Source: Desertimonas sp963732335 (lineage in GTDB: Bacteria > Actinomycetota > Acidimicrobiia > Acidimicrobiales > Ilumatobacteraceae). Taken from it: a stretch of 64,000 bases of DNA. The position numbers and the translations under genes were made by a program. The notes under the pieces were generated by a model. The model was not told where the DNA came from. It saw nothing but the letters and a program-made list of their open reading frames with translations, and ran no database searches. The DNA lies in the NCBI GenBank assembly GCA_963732335.1, contig CAVSZO010000063.1, positions 496,001 through 560,000 of the forward strand, given 5' to 3'. This document shows positions 7,331-15,745 of this stretch, piece after piece. Numbering within the stretch: position 1 is the first letter of the stretch; each line of letters starts with the position of its first letter.

Positions 7331-8813
7331 TCAGAAGAGGTTCTTGACCTCGGGTTTGATCGTCTTGCCCATGGTGTTGCGCGGCAGCGCGTCGACGAAC
7401 ACGTATCGGGACGGCACCTTGGCCGGGGCGAGGCGTTGCTTGCCCCACGCCCGCAACGACTCGTCCTCGTCGGTAGCGCCAGGAGCGCGCACGACGGCGA
7501 CGCACACCCGCTCACCCCACTGCGGGTCCTCGATGCCGACGACGGCGCAGTCGGCGACACCGGGATGGGTGCGGTACACCTCCTCGACCTCGAGCGCCGA
7601 GACCTTCTCGCCGCCGGTCTTGATGATGTCAACCGACAACCGTCCGAGCATCCGGTAGCCGTCGGGCTCACGGACAGCGACATCACCGGTACGGAACCAT
7701 CCATCGGTGAACGCGTCTGCGGTCGCGTCCGGTCGGCGCCAGTACTCGTGGAACACGCTCGGGCCACGGACGAGAAGTTCGCCGGGCGTGCCGCCGGCCA
7801 CGTCGGTGCCGGCATCATCGATGAGGCGCACTTCGACGCCCGGCAACGGCTCGCCGACGTGACCCGGCACCCGACGGCTCAACGAGTTCGACAGGGCCAT
7901 CCCCAATTCGGTCATTCCGTATCGTTCGAGCAGCACGTGTCCGGTGATGTCCCGCCAACGCTGCAGCGTTGACACTGGCAACGCTGCAGAGCCGGACACC
8001 ATCAGTCGGAGCTGGCGGGCGCCTGCGGACCATCGTTCGCGGGTCGCCTCGTCGGCCGCCTCCCAGGTGGCGATCAGCCGGGCGTAGATCGTCGGCACTG
8101 CCATGAACAGGGTCAGCTCTTCCGACGCGAGGCGAGACCAGGTGCCCTCGGCGTCGAAGCCGCCAGGCGCCTCACAACACGCACCCGCGGCCAATGCGCA
8201 GAGCGTGACGTTGACGAGTCCGTGCACGTGGTTCAACGGCAGCACCAGCAAGACGCGGTCGCGGTCACTCCACGCCCAGGCCTCCAACAGAGCGTCGACC
8301 TGGGCAGCGATGCTGCCGTGTGTGTGAACGACACCTTTGGGTCGTCCCGTCGTACCGCTGGTGTGGATCATCAGCGCCGGCCGTGCCACCGCCGGGCGCA
8401 CAACCTCGATCGCAGCTGCAAGCGATTCATCCTACATCGCCGAGATCGACGACGCGCAGCCCGGCACGCCCAGCGAGCTGCTCCGCGATCGGACGGTGCC
8501 GCGGCGAGGTCACGATCGCACTGGCGTCTGCGTCGCCGACGACGTAGTCGAGTTCGGCCTGCGGATGTGGCGGATGCAACGGAACGACCACGGCACCCGC
8601 GTGCCAGCAACCCAACATCGAGACGACGAACTCTCGGCCGGCCTCGGCGAGAACCGCGACTCGGGCATCGCCGAGGTCGCGACGACCATCACGCAACGTC
8701 GCGGAAAGACTGCTCGCCGCGGCATCGAGCTGGCTGAACGTCGACATCCCACTCGGATCGACGACGGCAGCACGGTCACCGCCGGCCACCACCCGGTCGG
8801 TGATCGGGACCAT
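7331..8813 (-). CDS. Acyl-CoA synthetase (ANL family, MatB/ACSF3-like), one frameshift
   Basis: Joined from two frames that break near 8430. The N-terminal part (MVPITDRVVAGGDRAAVVDP through RVVDLGDV) continues as DESLAAAIEVVRPAVARP in the shifted frame. The C-terminal part has the ATP-binding motif IHTSGTTGRPKGVVHTH, YGMTELGM, GWFRTGDVA, KTGGEKVSALEVEEV and a final PRNTMGKTIKPEVKNLF with the catalytic Lys. Length after joining is about 490 residues, usual for malonyl-CoA synthetase-like enzymes. These adenylate a carboxylic acid and form its CoA thioester. The substrate cannot be read from sequence. Confidence 0.88.
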
Positions 8814-8872
8814 TCAGGCGACGTTACTCACCCGGCCACCACACCTGCTCGCCGGGAACTAGCATCGTCGAC

Positions 8873-9271
8873 ATGACCCCGCCGCACTCCGACGTTGCTG
8901 CGTCGACCGCGGACACGGAAGCGAGGATGTACCCCCAGGCCGTCCCGGTGAACATGTACGAGACAGCCGAAGCGCTCGTCGTCGTGGCGCCACTGCCCGC
9001 AGTGACAGCCGACGACGTCAGAGTCGAGCTCCGTCGGGGCGATCCGGCCACCCTGCGCTTCTGGGCGCACGTGCGCAGCGCACCGCCGCGCGACTTTCTC
9101 GTCCACGAGTGGGAGTACGGCGGTTACGAGCGAGAGCTCGACTTGCCCGCCGGCTTCGGCAGCGCCGTGGAAGCGACCTTCAACAATGGCCAGCTGGCGG
9201 TGCGGGTCCTTCGCGGTGAAGCGGTCGAGGTGGCCATCACACCGAGCGTGCAGCGGCCCAGGCAACCCTGA
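8873..9271 (+). CDS. Hsp20/alpha-crystallin small heat shock protein
   Basis: 132 residues with an alpha-crystallin-like domain: PVNMYETAEALVVVAPLPAV, DVRVELRRGDPATLRFWA, then FLVHEWEYGGYERELDLPAG and NNGQLAVRVLRG, the conserved end. Small heat shock proteins hold unfolding proteins. The domain is somewhat divergent and the C-terminal IxI-type motif is weak. The start is ATG 8873, 59 bases from the divergent acyl-CoA synthetase. Confidence 0.83.
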   Translation: MTPPHSDVAASTADTEARMYPQAVPVNMYETAEALVVVAPLPAVTADDVRVELRRGDPATLRFWAHVRSAPPRDFLVHEWEYGGYERELDLPAGFGSAVEATFNNGQLAVRVLRGEAVEVAITPSVQRPRQP

Positions 9272-9315
9272 GCCTGAGAACCACGCACTGACGGCGTCTC
9301 GTCGACGTCGTCCGC

Positions 9316-10491
9316 TCAGCGTTCGTCGGCAGTGCGGCGGTGTTCGTGGGCGACGAGTTCGAAGCTCAGCTGGTCCGGGGTCCAGGCCTCGGCGAGGGCT
9401 GCCCGCACGACGTCGGCCTGGGAACGAGGGGTCAAACCGTCGACCGGTTGGTCACGATCGAGATTTGTCGGGAACGGATAGCCCTCGGCGGTCGCGGCGA
9501 TGACGTTGTCGACGGCACCCGGTCGCAATCCGCCGGCGATCCGCTCGAGCAGGATCGGGTAGACAGCGGTGGTCATCGCTCGGCGGTCGACGGTCTCCAT
9601 CGCCCGCCCGAACGCCGAGGAGATCTGCAGAAGATTGGCCATCCGCGCCACGTCAGCGGTGCGGTTGGTGCCCGCTGCGTGGAAGACGGCGGGGTTGAAG
9701 AACACGCCGTCGCCAGGTTCGAGCGGAAGCTGCACGTGATGATCGTGGAAGTACTTGATGAAGTCGTCGCGTCGCCAGGCGAGATAGCCGAGCTCGTACC
9801 TCTGGGAGTGGGGCAGGTACATCGTCGGGCCGGACTCGACGGGCATGCAGCAATGGGCGACGGCGCCCTGCAGCGTCAACATCGGTGACAGACGGTGGAC
9901 GTGTGCCGGGTACTGCGCGGCGACGGCGTCGGACATGAAGCCGAGGTGGTAATCGCGGTGCGGCGCCTGTGCCTGTCCACCCGGATTGACGACGTTGATC
10001 TGCGAGGTGATCTGGTAGCCGGGACCGAGCCACGCCGTGGCGACGACGCCGATGGCGTCGCTGGCGTAGTAGTCGACGAACGTCGCAGGGTCGGCGAGGG
10101 CGAGCTTCTGCATCGCGTTCCAGACCCGGTCGTTGGCGCCGGGCGCGGCGAAGTGGTCGCCGGCGATCGCGTCAGTGGCGCGTTGCTCGGCGATCATCGC
10201 CAGGAACGCAGTGGTCGCCCGGTCGACGACGTCGGGCGCGACCGCGCCGGAGATGACGACAATGCCCGGACCTCGCAGCAGAGCTGTAGCCAGCTCCGCT
10301 CGGACGCCGATCGACTCGTCGGGGTCCTCCGTCGCTACCCGAAATGTTTGCGAGTCGTACACCGGTATGCCGAACTCGAATCTGCCCGCCCTCGGATATT
10401 CGTCGACGTCGACCGGTGCGTCGACGATGGCGATGAGATCATCGAGCTGACATCGGTCACTGCTGAACCGCTGGTCCGCTGCATCGATCAT
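9316..10491 (-). CDS. Phytanoyl-CoA dioxygenase (PhyH)-family Fe(II)/2-oxoglutarate oxygenase
   Basis: 391 residues of the PhyH family. The iron-binding HxD is visible in APHRDYHLGF, and the distal His probably lies in FFNPAVFHAAGTNRT, followed by the Arg that binds 2-oxoglutarate. SGPTMYLPHSQRYELGY is the typical motif between them. Members hydroxylate lipids or small molecules; the substrate is unknown here. It faces the RibD-like reductase across 220 bases that include a copy of a dispersed repeat. Confidence 0.88.
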   Translation of the reverse strand: MIDAADQRFSSDRCQLDDLIAIVDAPVDVDEYPRAGRFEFGIPVYDSQTFRVATEDPDESIGVRAELATALLRGPGIVVISGAVAPDVVDRATTAFLAMIAEQRATDAIAGDHFAAPGANDRVWNAMQKLALADPATFVDYYASDAIGVVATAWLGPGYQITSQINVVNPGGQAQAPHRDYHLGFMSDAVAAQYPAHVHRLSPMLTLQGAVAHCCMPVESGPTMYLPHSQRYELGYLAWRRDDFIKYFHDHHVQLPLEPGDGVFFNPAVFHAAGTNRTADVARMANLLQISSAFGRAMETVDRRAMTTAVYPILLERIAGGLRPGAVDNVIAATAEGYPFPTNLDRDQPVDGLTPRSQADVVRAALAEAWTPDQLSFELVAHEHRRTADER

Positions 10492-10545
10492 CGGTTGCGA
10501 ACGCTACAACCGGTCGGTCGGGGATGGTCCGTGCCCGGCAGGCTC

Positions 10546-10604
10546 CCTCCCGATTCCGTGGTCGATGTGATGACGTTGGCGTCCGGAAATCAACCAATGA
10601 AACG
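10546..10604 (+). repeat. Diverged third copy of the 60-bp dispersed repeat
   Basis: The core gtgatgacgttgg (10567-10579) and the end accaatga-aacg (10593-10604) match the repeats at 27685-27744 and 28410-28469. The core 38 bases agree at 32 positions and similarity continues weakly to tcccga at 10546. It lies between the divergent PhyH and RibD-like genes. No other obvious feature is seen in this 220-base gap. Confidence 0.55.
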
Positions 10605-10711
10605 AATCACGCCCAGATTGCCCTGACGAGTTGTCGATTTCGTCGTCGCCATTCGTAGAAGAGGTGTCAGGCCGGCACGGTGCCGGCCGCTTGATGACGA
10701 GGGAGAACACG

Positions 10712-11329
10712 ATGAAGAAGATCACCGCAGGCCTGTTCATTTCGCTCGACGGCGTCGTCGAGGACCCGCAGGATTGGCACTTCCCGTACTTCAACGACGA
10801 GATGGGTGGGGCCGTCGACGCAACCCTCGGCGCCGCTGACACCGTGCTCTTCGGTCGCAAGACCTACGACAGCTTCGCCGGTGCGTGGCCTGACCGGGAA
10901 GCGGCCGGCGGCGAGGACGCCGCCTTCGCCAAGAAACTCGGCGACGCACGCAAGATCGTCGTGTCGAACCAGCAGCTGGAGTTCACCTGGCGCAACTCCG
11001 AACAACTCCAGGGTGACCTCGTCGAGGCAGTCACCGCCTTGAAGGACGAGCCAGGCGACTCGAGCATCGGCCTGAGCGGCTCGGTCTCGGTCGTCCGCCA
11101 ACTGCTGGCGGCCGGGCTGCTCGATGAGCTGCACCTGCTGGTGCACCCGATCGCCGTACGCCGCGGCATGCGCCTGTTCGACCAGGACGAGACCCCGATT
11201 CCGCTCACACTGCTGTCCTCCGAGACGTTCACGACGGGTGTGGTGAACCTCGTCTACGGGCCCGCCGAGTCGACAGGCGACGCCACCTACGACGACGCCA
11301 AGGTCCACCTGCCACAGCGCGACGAGTAG
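10712..11329 (+). CDS. Dihydrofolate reductase/RibD C-terminal-family protein
   Basis: 205 residues. FISLDGVVEDPQDWHFPYFN, DTVLFGRKTYDSFAGAWP, KIVVSNQQLEFTW and GLSGSVSVVRQLLAAGLLDEL are the standard motifs of the RibD C-terminal/DHFR-like reductase family. Stand-alone members are NAD(P)H-dependent reductases of unknown substrate. I chose ATG 10712 because a strong ribosome site (GAGGGAGA) ends 6 bases before it; ATG 10694 would put that site inside the gene. Confidence 0.9.
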   Translation: MKKITAGLFISLDGVVEDPQDWHFPYFNDEMGGAVDATLGAADTVLFGRKTYDSFAGAWPDREAAGGEDAAFAKKLGDARKIVVSNQQLEFTWRNSEQLQGDLVEAVTALKDEPGDSSIGLSGSVSVVRQLLAAGLLDELHLLVHPIAVRRGMRLFDQDETPIPLTLLSSETFTTGVVNLVYGPAESTGDATYDDAKVHLPQRDE

Positions 11330-11362
11330 AACTGATCAGCGAGCTAGCGCCAGGAGGTGCAC

Positions 11363-11764
11363 ATGGTCTTGGAGAGCGTCCATGTCAGTACCACGATCGA
11401 CAGGCCTGCCGACGAGGTCTACGCCTACGCGTCGGATCCAGGAAATCTGCCCAATTGGGCAGCCGGATTGGCGCGCCAGGACGTGCAACTGATCGATGGG
11501 GTGTGGGTCACCGAGTCGCCGATGGGTCGGGTGACCATCGAGATGGCTCCGTCGAACCCGTTCGGCGTGCTCGATCACACGGTGACCCTTCCGTCGGGCG
11601 AGATCGTCAACAATCCGATGCGGGTCATGCCCAACGCTGATGGGTGCGACGTCGTATTCACCGTCCGCCGACGTCCCGGGATGAGTGCCTCCGAGTTTGC
11701 TGCCGATGCCGACGCGGTCGCTGCCGATCTCGCCACGCTTCGTGAGCTGGCGCAGCGCGCCTGA
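11363..11764 (+). CDS. SRPBCC-fold polyketide cyclase/dehydrase-like protein
   Basis: 133 residues. The opening VHVSTTIDRPADEVYAYASD is the first strand and helix of the START/SRPBCC fold, ending in the long C-terminal helix (ADAVAADLATLRELAQRA). The family binds small hydrophobic ligands; the role here is unknown. ATG 11363 follows an AGGAGG site (11352-11357) at good spacing. The gene lies 33 bases after the RibD-like gene, probably in one transcript. Confidence 0.83.
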   Translation: MVLESVHVSTTIDRPADEVYAYASDPGNLPNWAAGLARQDVQLIDGVWVTESPMGRVTIEMAPSNPFGVLDHTVTLPSGEIVNNPMRVMPNADGCDVVFTVRRRPGMSASEFAADADAVAADLATLRELAQRA

Positions 11765-11772
11765 ACACGGCG

Positions 11773-12003
11773 CTACAAGAGGACAATCCCGAGCACCACG
11801 GCGAGCACCATCAACGCCACGCCGATGAGAAACAGCCGCAGTGGGTGGCGTTCGCGAGGGTGCTCGATGCCCGGATTCTCGAGATCCATGGTCATCGCGA
11901 ATGGCTGGCCGTCCGGGTTGATTTCCTTGCCGACGAAACCCTGGAATGCGAGGACGAGGCCGATGAAGAAGAGGGCCATCACCGCGATGACTTCAAAACT
12001 CAC
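11773..12003 (-). CDS. Small two-TM membrane protein
   Basis: 76 residues starting at GTG 12003, with an excellent ribosome site (GGAGGAGG) just upstream. Helix 1 is SFEVIAVMALFFIGLVLAFQ, a polar middle contains DGQPFAMTMDLENPGIEHP, and helix 2 is LFLIGVALMVLAVVLGIVLL at the C-terminus. The longer open frame upstream is low-complexity and ignored. No family recognised. It converges with the SRPBCC gene. Confidence 0.7.
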   Translation of the reverse strand: MSFEVIAVMALFFIGLVLAFQGFVGKEINPDGQPFAMTMDLENPGIEHPRERHPLRLFLIGVALMVLAVVLGIVLL

Positions 12004-12125
12004 CGTGTCGCCTCCTCCGCTCGATCCAGACCTGGATCGGGCGTTCTGCGCGACAGTAGTGATCGTCCAAGTAGGCCAGTGACACGCGCAACAACCCGCC
12101 GGCGTGGAGGTGACAAAGTGTCGCT

Positions 12126-12497
12126 GTGGTGAATGGCGCGCCGGGCGGCTTTCGCTCGGTGACTCCACGCATCGTCGTTGACGACGTCGAGGCACAGGCC
12201 GAGTTCCTGCGGGCCGTCTTCGACGCTTCCGGCGATGTCCATCCCGGTCGGCCTGCCGAGATCCGCATCGGTGACTCGCTGATCATGGTGAGCTCGGCGG
12301 CCGAACGCCAGGCCTTCCCGGCGTTCCTCTACGTCTACGTCGACGACGTCGAGCGCCGGTATCGGCGTGCTCTCGATGCGGGAGCGAGGAGCTTGGAAGC
12401 GCCGCTCGACACCCCGTACGGGGATCGGCGGGCGATGGTGCGGGATCGATTCGGCAACGTGTATCAGATCGCCCGTCGCGCCGAGTCCGCCGTGTAG
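12126..12497 (+). CDS. VOC-family (glyoxalase/bleomycin resistance-like) protein
   Basis: 123 residues. SVTPRIVVDDVEAQAEFLRAVF, then IRIGDSLIMVSSA, VYVDDVERRYRRALDAGA and YGDRRAMVRDRFGNVYQIA show a single-chain VOC fold of the PhnB/YdfO-like type. Metal-ligand assignment is not secure. The start is GTG 12126 or GTG 12129. Function cannot be narrowed further. Confidence 0.87.
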   Translation: MVNGAPGGFRSVTPRIVVDDVEAQAEFLRAVFDASGDVHPGRPAEIRIGDSLIMVSSAAERQAFPAFLYVYVDDVERRYRRALDAGARSLEAPLDTPYGDRRAMVRDRFGNVYQIARRAESAV

Positions 12498-12521
12498 CAA
12501 CACACGTTCCGAGTCGGCAAT

Positions 12522-12878
12522 CTACTGACCGCGCATCGACTCGGCCTCCAGATCGGACTTCAGACTGGTGAGCAGTTCGACGGCGGATCGTGCGTAGTCG
12601 CCGATCCAACGGTCGTGGATCAGCTTGATCGGTAGCACGTCGAGGTGGTTCCAGCGCTCGCGGCCCTTGCGCTGGGCGACGACCAGACCGGCGCGCTCGA
12701 GAACGGCCAGATGCTGCATCGTCGTGCACCGATCGAGAGCAGGGAAGTTGGCGCACAGCTCGCCGGTCGTCCGTGGGTGGTCCCGGAGCAGGTCGACGAT
12801 CTGTCGGCGAGTGCCGCTCGAAAGCGCCTTGAACACCCGATCGAACGTGTCGTCGTCCACCGGGATCTTGCCAGTCAT
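12522..12878 (-). CDS. ArsR-family winged-helix repressor
   Basis: 118 residues with the ArsR fold: FKALSSGTRRQIVDLLRDHP, then TTGELCANFPALDRCTTMQH as recognition region, and LVVAQRKGRERWNHLD as the wing. There is no metal-binding ELCVCDL motif, so it is the type that pairs with SRPBCC/AHSA1 proteins. It is divergent from such a gene (12921) and an operator-like palindrome overlaps its own start codon, which points to autoregulation. Confidence 0.9.
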   Translation of the reverse strand: MTGKIPVDDDTFDRVFKALSSGTRRQIVDLLRDHPRTTGELCANFPALDRCTTMQHLAVLERAGLVVAQRKGRERWNHLDVLPIKLIHDRWIGDYARSAVELLTSLKSDLEAESMRGQ

Positions 12879-12896
12879 GTTATAAGTCTATAACAT
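12877..12896. promoter_or_regulatory. Palindromic operator between arsR-like gene and SRPBCC gene
   Basis: GTTATAAGTCTATAAC (12879-12894) is a perfect 6-base inverted repeat around AGTC, and the pairing extends one further pair on each side plus one more, giving 8-base arms. It touches the ATG of the ArsR-like gene and lies 25 bases before the SRPBCC start. It is strikingly AT-rich in GC-rich surroundings. Size and position fit an ArsR-type operator; binding is inferred. Confidence 0.75.
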
Positions 12897-12920
12897 AAAT
12901 GGTTGACGAAAGGAGATGTC

Positions 12921-13373
12921 ATGGCATTGGCGTTCAAAGTTTCCGGACGCATCGCCCGCCCGGTGCACGACGTGTTCGAGGCCGTCGTCGACCCCGACCA
13001 ACTGTCCAGCTACTTCACGACGAACGGCGCCAAGGGCCGGCTCGAGTCCGGCGCAACCGTGGTCTGGGACTTCGCTGACTTCCCTGGCGCGTTCCCCGTC
13101 CACGTCGTCGACGTCGAGCAGGATCGCCGGATCGTGCTTCGCTGGCAGGCTGCCGACGACGCCAACGATCCCTACGAGACGACCGTGACGATGGAGTTCG
13201 AGCCGCTCGACGACGGGCGCACCCTCGTCACGATCGCCGAGGAGGGCTGGCGCGAGACCGAAGCCGCACAGCAGGCGTCATACGGCAACTGCGAGGGCTG
13301 GACGGGCATGCTGTGCGCGATGAAGACCTGGCTCGAACACGGCATCAATCTGCGCGACGGGTTCTACAAGTAG
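12921..13373 (+). CDS. SRPBCC/AHSA1-family protein
   Basis: 150 residues. FKVSGRIARPVHDVFEAVVD, TVVWDFADFPGAFPVHVVDV, RIVLRWQAAD and a final GWTGMLCAMKTWLEHGINLR are AHSA1-like START-fold motifs. Such genes commonly sit beside an ArsR-type repressor, as here. ATG 12921 follows AAGGAG (12910-12915). Ligand and role are unknown. Confidence 0.88.
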   Translation: MALAFKVSGRIARPVHDVFEAVVDPDQLSSYFTTNGAKGRLESGATVVWDFADFPGAFPVHVVDVEQDRRIVLRWQAADDANDPYETTVTMEFEPLDDGRTLVTIAEEGWRETEAAQQASYGNCEGWTGMLCAMKTWLEHGINLRDGFYK

Positions 13374-13512
13374 ACCCACCACCGAAATCCGCCGACACGC
13401 GCTCCGGTGGAAGCGTCGCTCGGGAACTCCGGTACGCATTTCGTGCCACGGGCGGCACCAACGCGTACCGGAATTGCCACTCGACCCGAGGCGACGTTCT
13501 ACGCTCGCCCAA

Positions 13513-13953
13513 ATGGGCGCCCAACAGGCGCTGTTCGACGCCTTTCTCCGAGGCGCGAACGAGCTCCACAAGATCGTGTTGGCGTTGTCAGGCGGTCGAT
13601 TGATGGGGACGACGGGCGGGATGCCGGTGGTCGAGCTCCATACGACCGGGCGCAAGAGCGGACAGCGCCGATCGGTGATGTTGACCGCTCCGGTGTACGA
13701 GCGCGATCGGGTCGTGTTGGTCGCCTCCAAGGGCGGCGACGACCGTAATCCGGAGTGGTACCGCAACCTCGTCGCCAATCCCGACGTCGAGCTGAGGGTG
13801 CGAGGAGCGACCCGCCCGATGCGGGCGCGGACGGCCACTGGAAACGAGCGCGCTGAGCTCTGGCCGCAGATTGTCAAGACCTATCGCGGGTACGCCGATT
13901 ACCAGCGCCGAACCGATCGTCAGATCCCCGTCGTCATCCTCGAGCCACGCTGA
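13513..13953 (+). CDS. Deazaflavin-dependent nitroreductase (DDN)-family protein
   Basis: 146 residues. PVVELHTTGRKSGQRRSVML, VLVASKGGDDRNPEWYRNLV and NPDVELRVRGATRPMRAR are hallmarks of the F420-binding DDN/DUF385 family, to which mycobacterial Ddn belongs. Members use reduced F420 to reduce quinones or other acceptors. ATG 13513 is chosen because upstream residues lack similarity. Confidence 0.9.
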   Translation: MGAQQALFDAFLRGANELHKIVLALSGGRLMGTTGGMPVVELHTTGRKSGQRRSVMLTAPVYERDRVVLVASKGGDDRNPEWYRNLVANPDVELRVRGATRPMRARTATGNERAELWPQIVKTYRGYADYQRRTDRQIPVVILEPR

Positions 13954-14001
13954 CTGACCGGTCCGCCGGTCTACCGCGGGTGCATCCGGTGCCGGCTTGT
14001 C

Positions 14002-15012
14002 TCACTGGAGCCTGCTCGCACCGCGTAGTTCGGGGAGTACTCGGGTGCACAGCAGGTCCACACCGCGTTGCCAGGTCAGTCCGTGGGGCGTGCCGAACTC
14101 GACACGTTCGGCGCCGGCGGCGATGAGCATCGCGGCGTGCTCTGTCACCTGGGCGGGCGTTCCCGAGATGGCAAACGCATCGAGAACGCTGTCGGGAATC
14201 AACAGGCCGGCTCCCCGAGCGTCGCCCGCGGTCAACCGTCTGCGCAGGGCCGGTAGGAGGTCGGGAGAAAGGTCGATGGTCGGATCGAACTCGGCGACAA
14301 CGGCCACGTACTTGGCGACCTCGGTGCGGGCGCGATCGTGGGCGGCCCCGCCGTCATCGTCGACCACGGTGACCGCTCCCATCACGATGCTGGTGTCGTG
14401 CGGCTTGCCGCCGCCGAGCTCCGCACCCTCGCTGAGCCACTTGCCCATCACCGGAACCAGGTCCGGATTGGCGCTCCCACCGACTTTGACCTCGTCGGCG
14501 ACGCGTCGGGCGAGCCCGGCTGTTCGGGGTCCCCAGGTGCCGATCAACACCGGCGGATCGGCGCGGAACGGCGCGTAGTGCAGACCCGTGCCTGAGGCGA
14601 GGCGGAACACTTCGCCCTCGAAGCCCGACGTGTCCCCGGCCAGCAGCCGACGAACAACCTCGATCGCTTCGCCCAGGGCGGCGACGGGTGCCCGCTGGGC
14701 GACGCCGACCTGGTCGAGCCAGGCGCCCCGTGACAACCCGAGATACGCACGTCCCGAGGAGACGAGATCGAGGGCGGCGATCTGCCCGGCGATCTCGAAG
14801 GGCGCCAGGCTGAACGGGTTGAGACACGCCGGCCCGAGCCGGATTCGCTGCGTTGCACCGGCCATCACGGTGAGCGGGACGATCGCCGGTTGGTACATCA
14901 AGTCGCTGTACACGCTGATGACGTCGAACCCGGCGTCCTCGGCAGCTCGGGCGATGGCAACGTAGTCGTCGAAGCTCCGGTCGCCCTGGATCCCGAGACC
15001 GAATTCGACCAT
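14002..15012 (-). CDS. LLM-class F420-dependent oxidoreductase
   Basis: 336 residues of the luciferase-like TIM-barrel fold: AAEDAGFDVISVYSDLMYQP, RIRLGPACLNPFSLAPFEIA, RAYLGLSRGAWLDQVG, PVLIGTWGPRTAGLARRVAD. F420 is the usual cofactor of this subgroup. Its ATG overlaps the TGA of the TIGR04076 gene upstream, making it the last gene of a four-gene minus-strand operon (16723 to 14002). The substrate is unknown. Confidence 0.9.
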   Translation of the reverse strand: MVEFGLGIQGDRSFDDYVAIARAAEDAGFDVISVYSDLMYQPAIVPLTVMAGATQRIRLGPACLNPFSLAPFEIAGQIAALDLVSSGRAYLGLSRGAWLDQVGVAQRAPVAALGEAIEVVRRLLAGDTSGFEGEVFRLASGTGLHYAPFRADPPVLIGTWGPRTAGLARRVADEVKVGGSANPDLVPVMGKWLSEGAELGGGKPHDTSIVMGAVTVVDDDGGAAHDRARTEVAKYVAVVAEFDPTIDLSPDLLPALRRRLTAGDARGAGLLIPDSVLDAFAISGTPAQVTEHAAMLIAAGAERVEFGTPHGLTWQRGVDLLCTRVLPELRGASRLQ

Positions 15013-15350
15013 CAGGTCAGATCATCGGTCTGCAGCGTGACTTGACCGATGCGCTCGATGCGCATGACGAGTCGCTCATCAGGGTCCGGGCACATCACCT
15101 TGCTGTCACGCTCGAGCCAGTCTCCCCGAGGAAGCTGACGCTGCTTCGCAGGCAGCAGCGGGATGACTGCCTGCAGCGCATAGAGGCAGAAGTGGCGACC
15201 GGGCGGCATGTGAATCTCCGACGAATTCCGGACCTCGAAGAAGTCGCCGACCTCCAAGCCGCAGACCGACCGTCCCTCGATCGACTCGACCACGATCCTG
15301 AGGTTGTAGACCGACGTCTCGTCGGCAGCGACCCGCGCTTCATCTGCCAT
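15012..15350 (-). CDS. TIGR04076-family small protein
   Basis: 112 residues. LRIVVESIEGRSVCGLEVGD, FCLYALQAVIPLLPAKQRQL and KVMCPDPDERLVMRIERIG fit the TIGR04076 family of small Cys-containing proteins of unknown function. Cys in the centre and in the CPDP motif are kept. The stop overlaps the LLM start by 4 bases (ATGA), so the two products are probably made together. Confidence 0.75.
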   Translation of the reverse strand: MADEARVAADETSVYNLRIVVESIEGRSVCGLEVGDFFEVRNSSEIHMPPGRHFCLYALQAVIPLLPAKQRQLPRGDWLERDSKVMCPDPDERLVMRIERIGQVTLQTDDLT

Positions 15351-15407
15351 GGCTGGCCTCCCGGGATGACGCCGTCGGCATCCTACGCGCCGGACACGTC
15401 AGGCCCG

Positions 15408-15735
15408 CTATACGCACAGTTCGGTTGAGAAGTCGTCGTGACCTCGGCCCGGCTGGCACCGTTGCGACCACGCGCCGGACGTCAGCTGAATCATGCCGTC
15501 CCCCTGACGCTCGAATCGAAGGACGTGACGCACGGCTCCCACGGAATCGTCGCCCAGGTGCTCGAGCGTCACGGTCACGGTGGTCTCCGCGGCGTGCGCC
15601 GTCGAAGCCCCAGTATTCCATCGTGATCAGTCGCAGATCCGAGATCGGGACCGGACATTGGGGATGCCACGAGATGCCGATCATCTCCCGAGCGCGCACG
15701 TGGCCGATCGGCTCGACGACGGCCCCGAACGCCAA
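15408..15735 (-). CDS. Small Cys-containing protein of unknown function, one frameshift
   Basis: About 108 residues when two frames are joined near 15595. The first part reads EMIGISWHPQCPVPISDLRL and ITMEYWGFDG, reminiscent of the opening of M15-type peptidases; the second reads ETTVTVTLEHLGDDSVGAV, GDGMIQLTSGAWSQRCQPGR and ends HDDFSTELCV. No M15 catalytic residues follow, so I do not call it a peptidase. The start may be TTG 15735. It sits 10 bases after the upstream gene's stop and 57 before the TIGR04076 gene. Confidence 0.5.
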
Positions 15736-15745
15736 GGTGATTCAC

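Noticed and set aside
8222..8876. Plus-strand frames opposite the acyl-CoA synthetase
   Set aside because: Arg/Asp-rich with no domain; the minus-strand gene explains the region once its frameshift is allowed.
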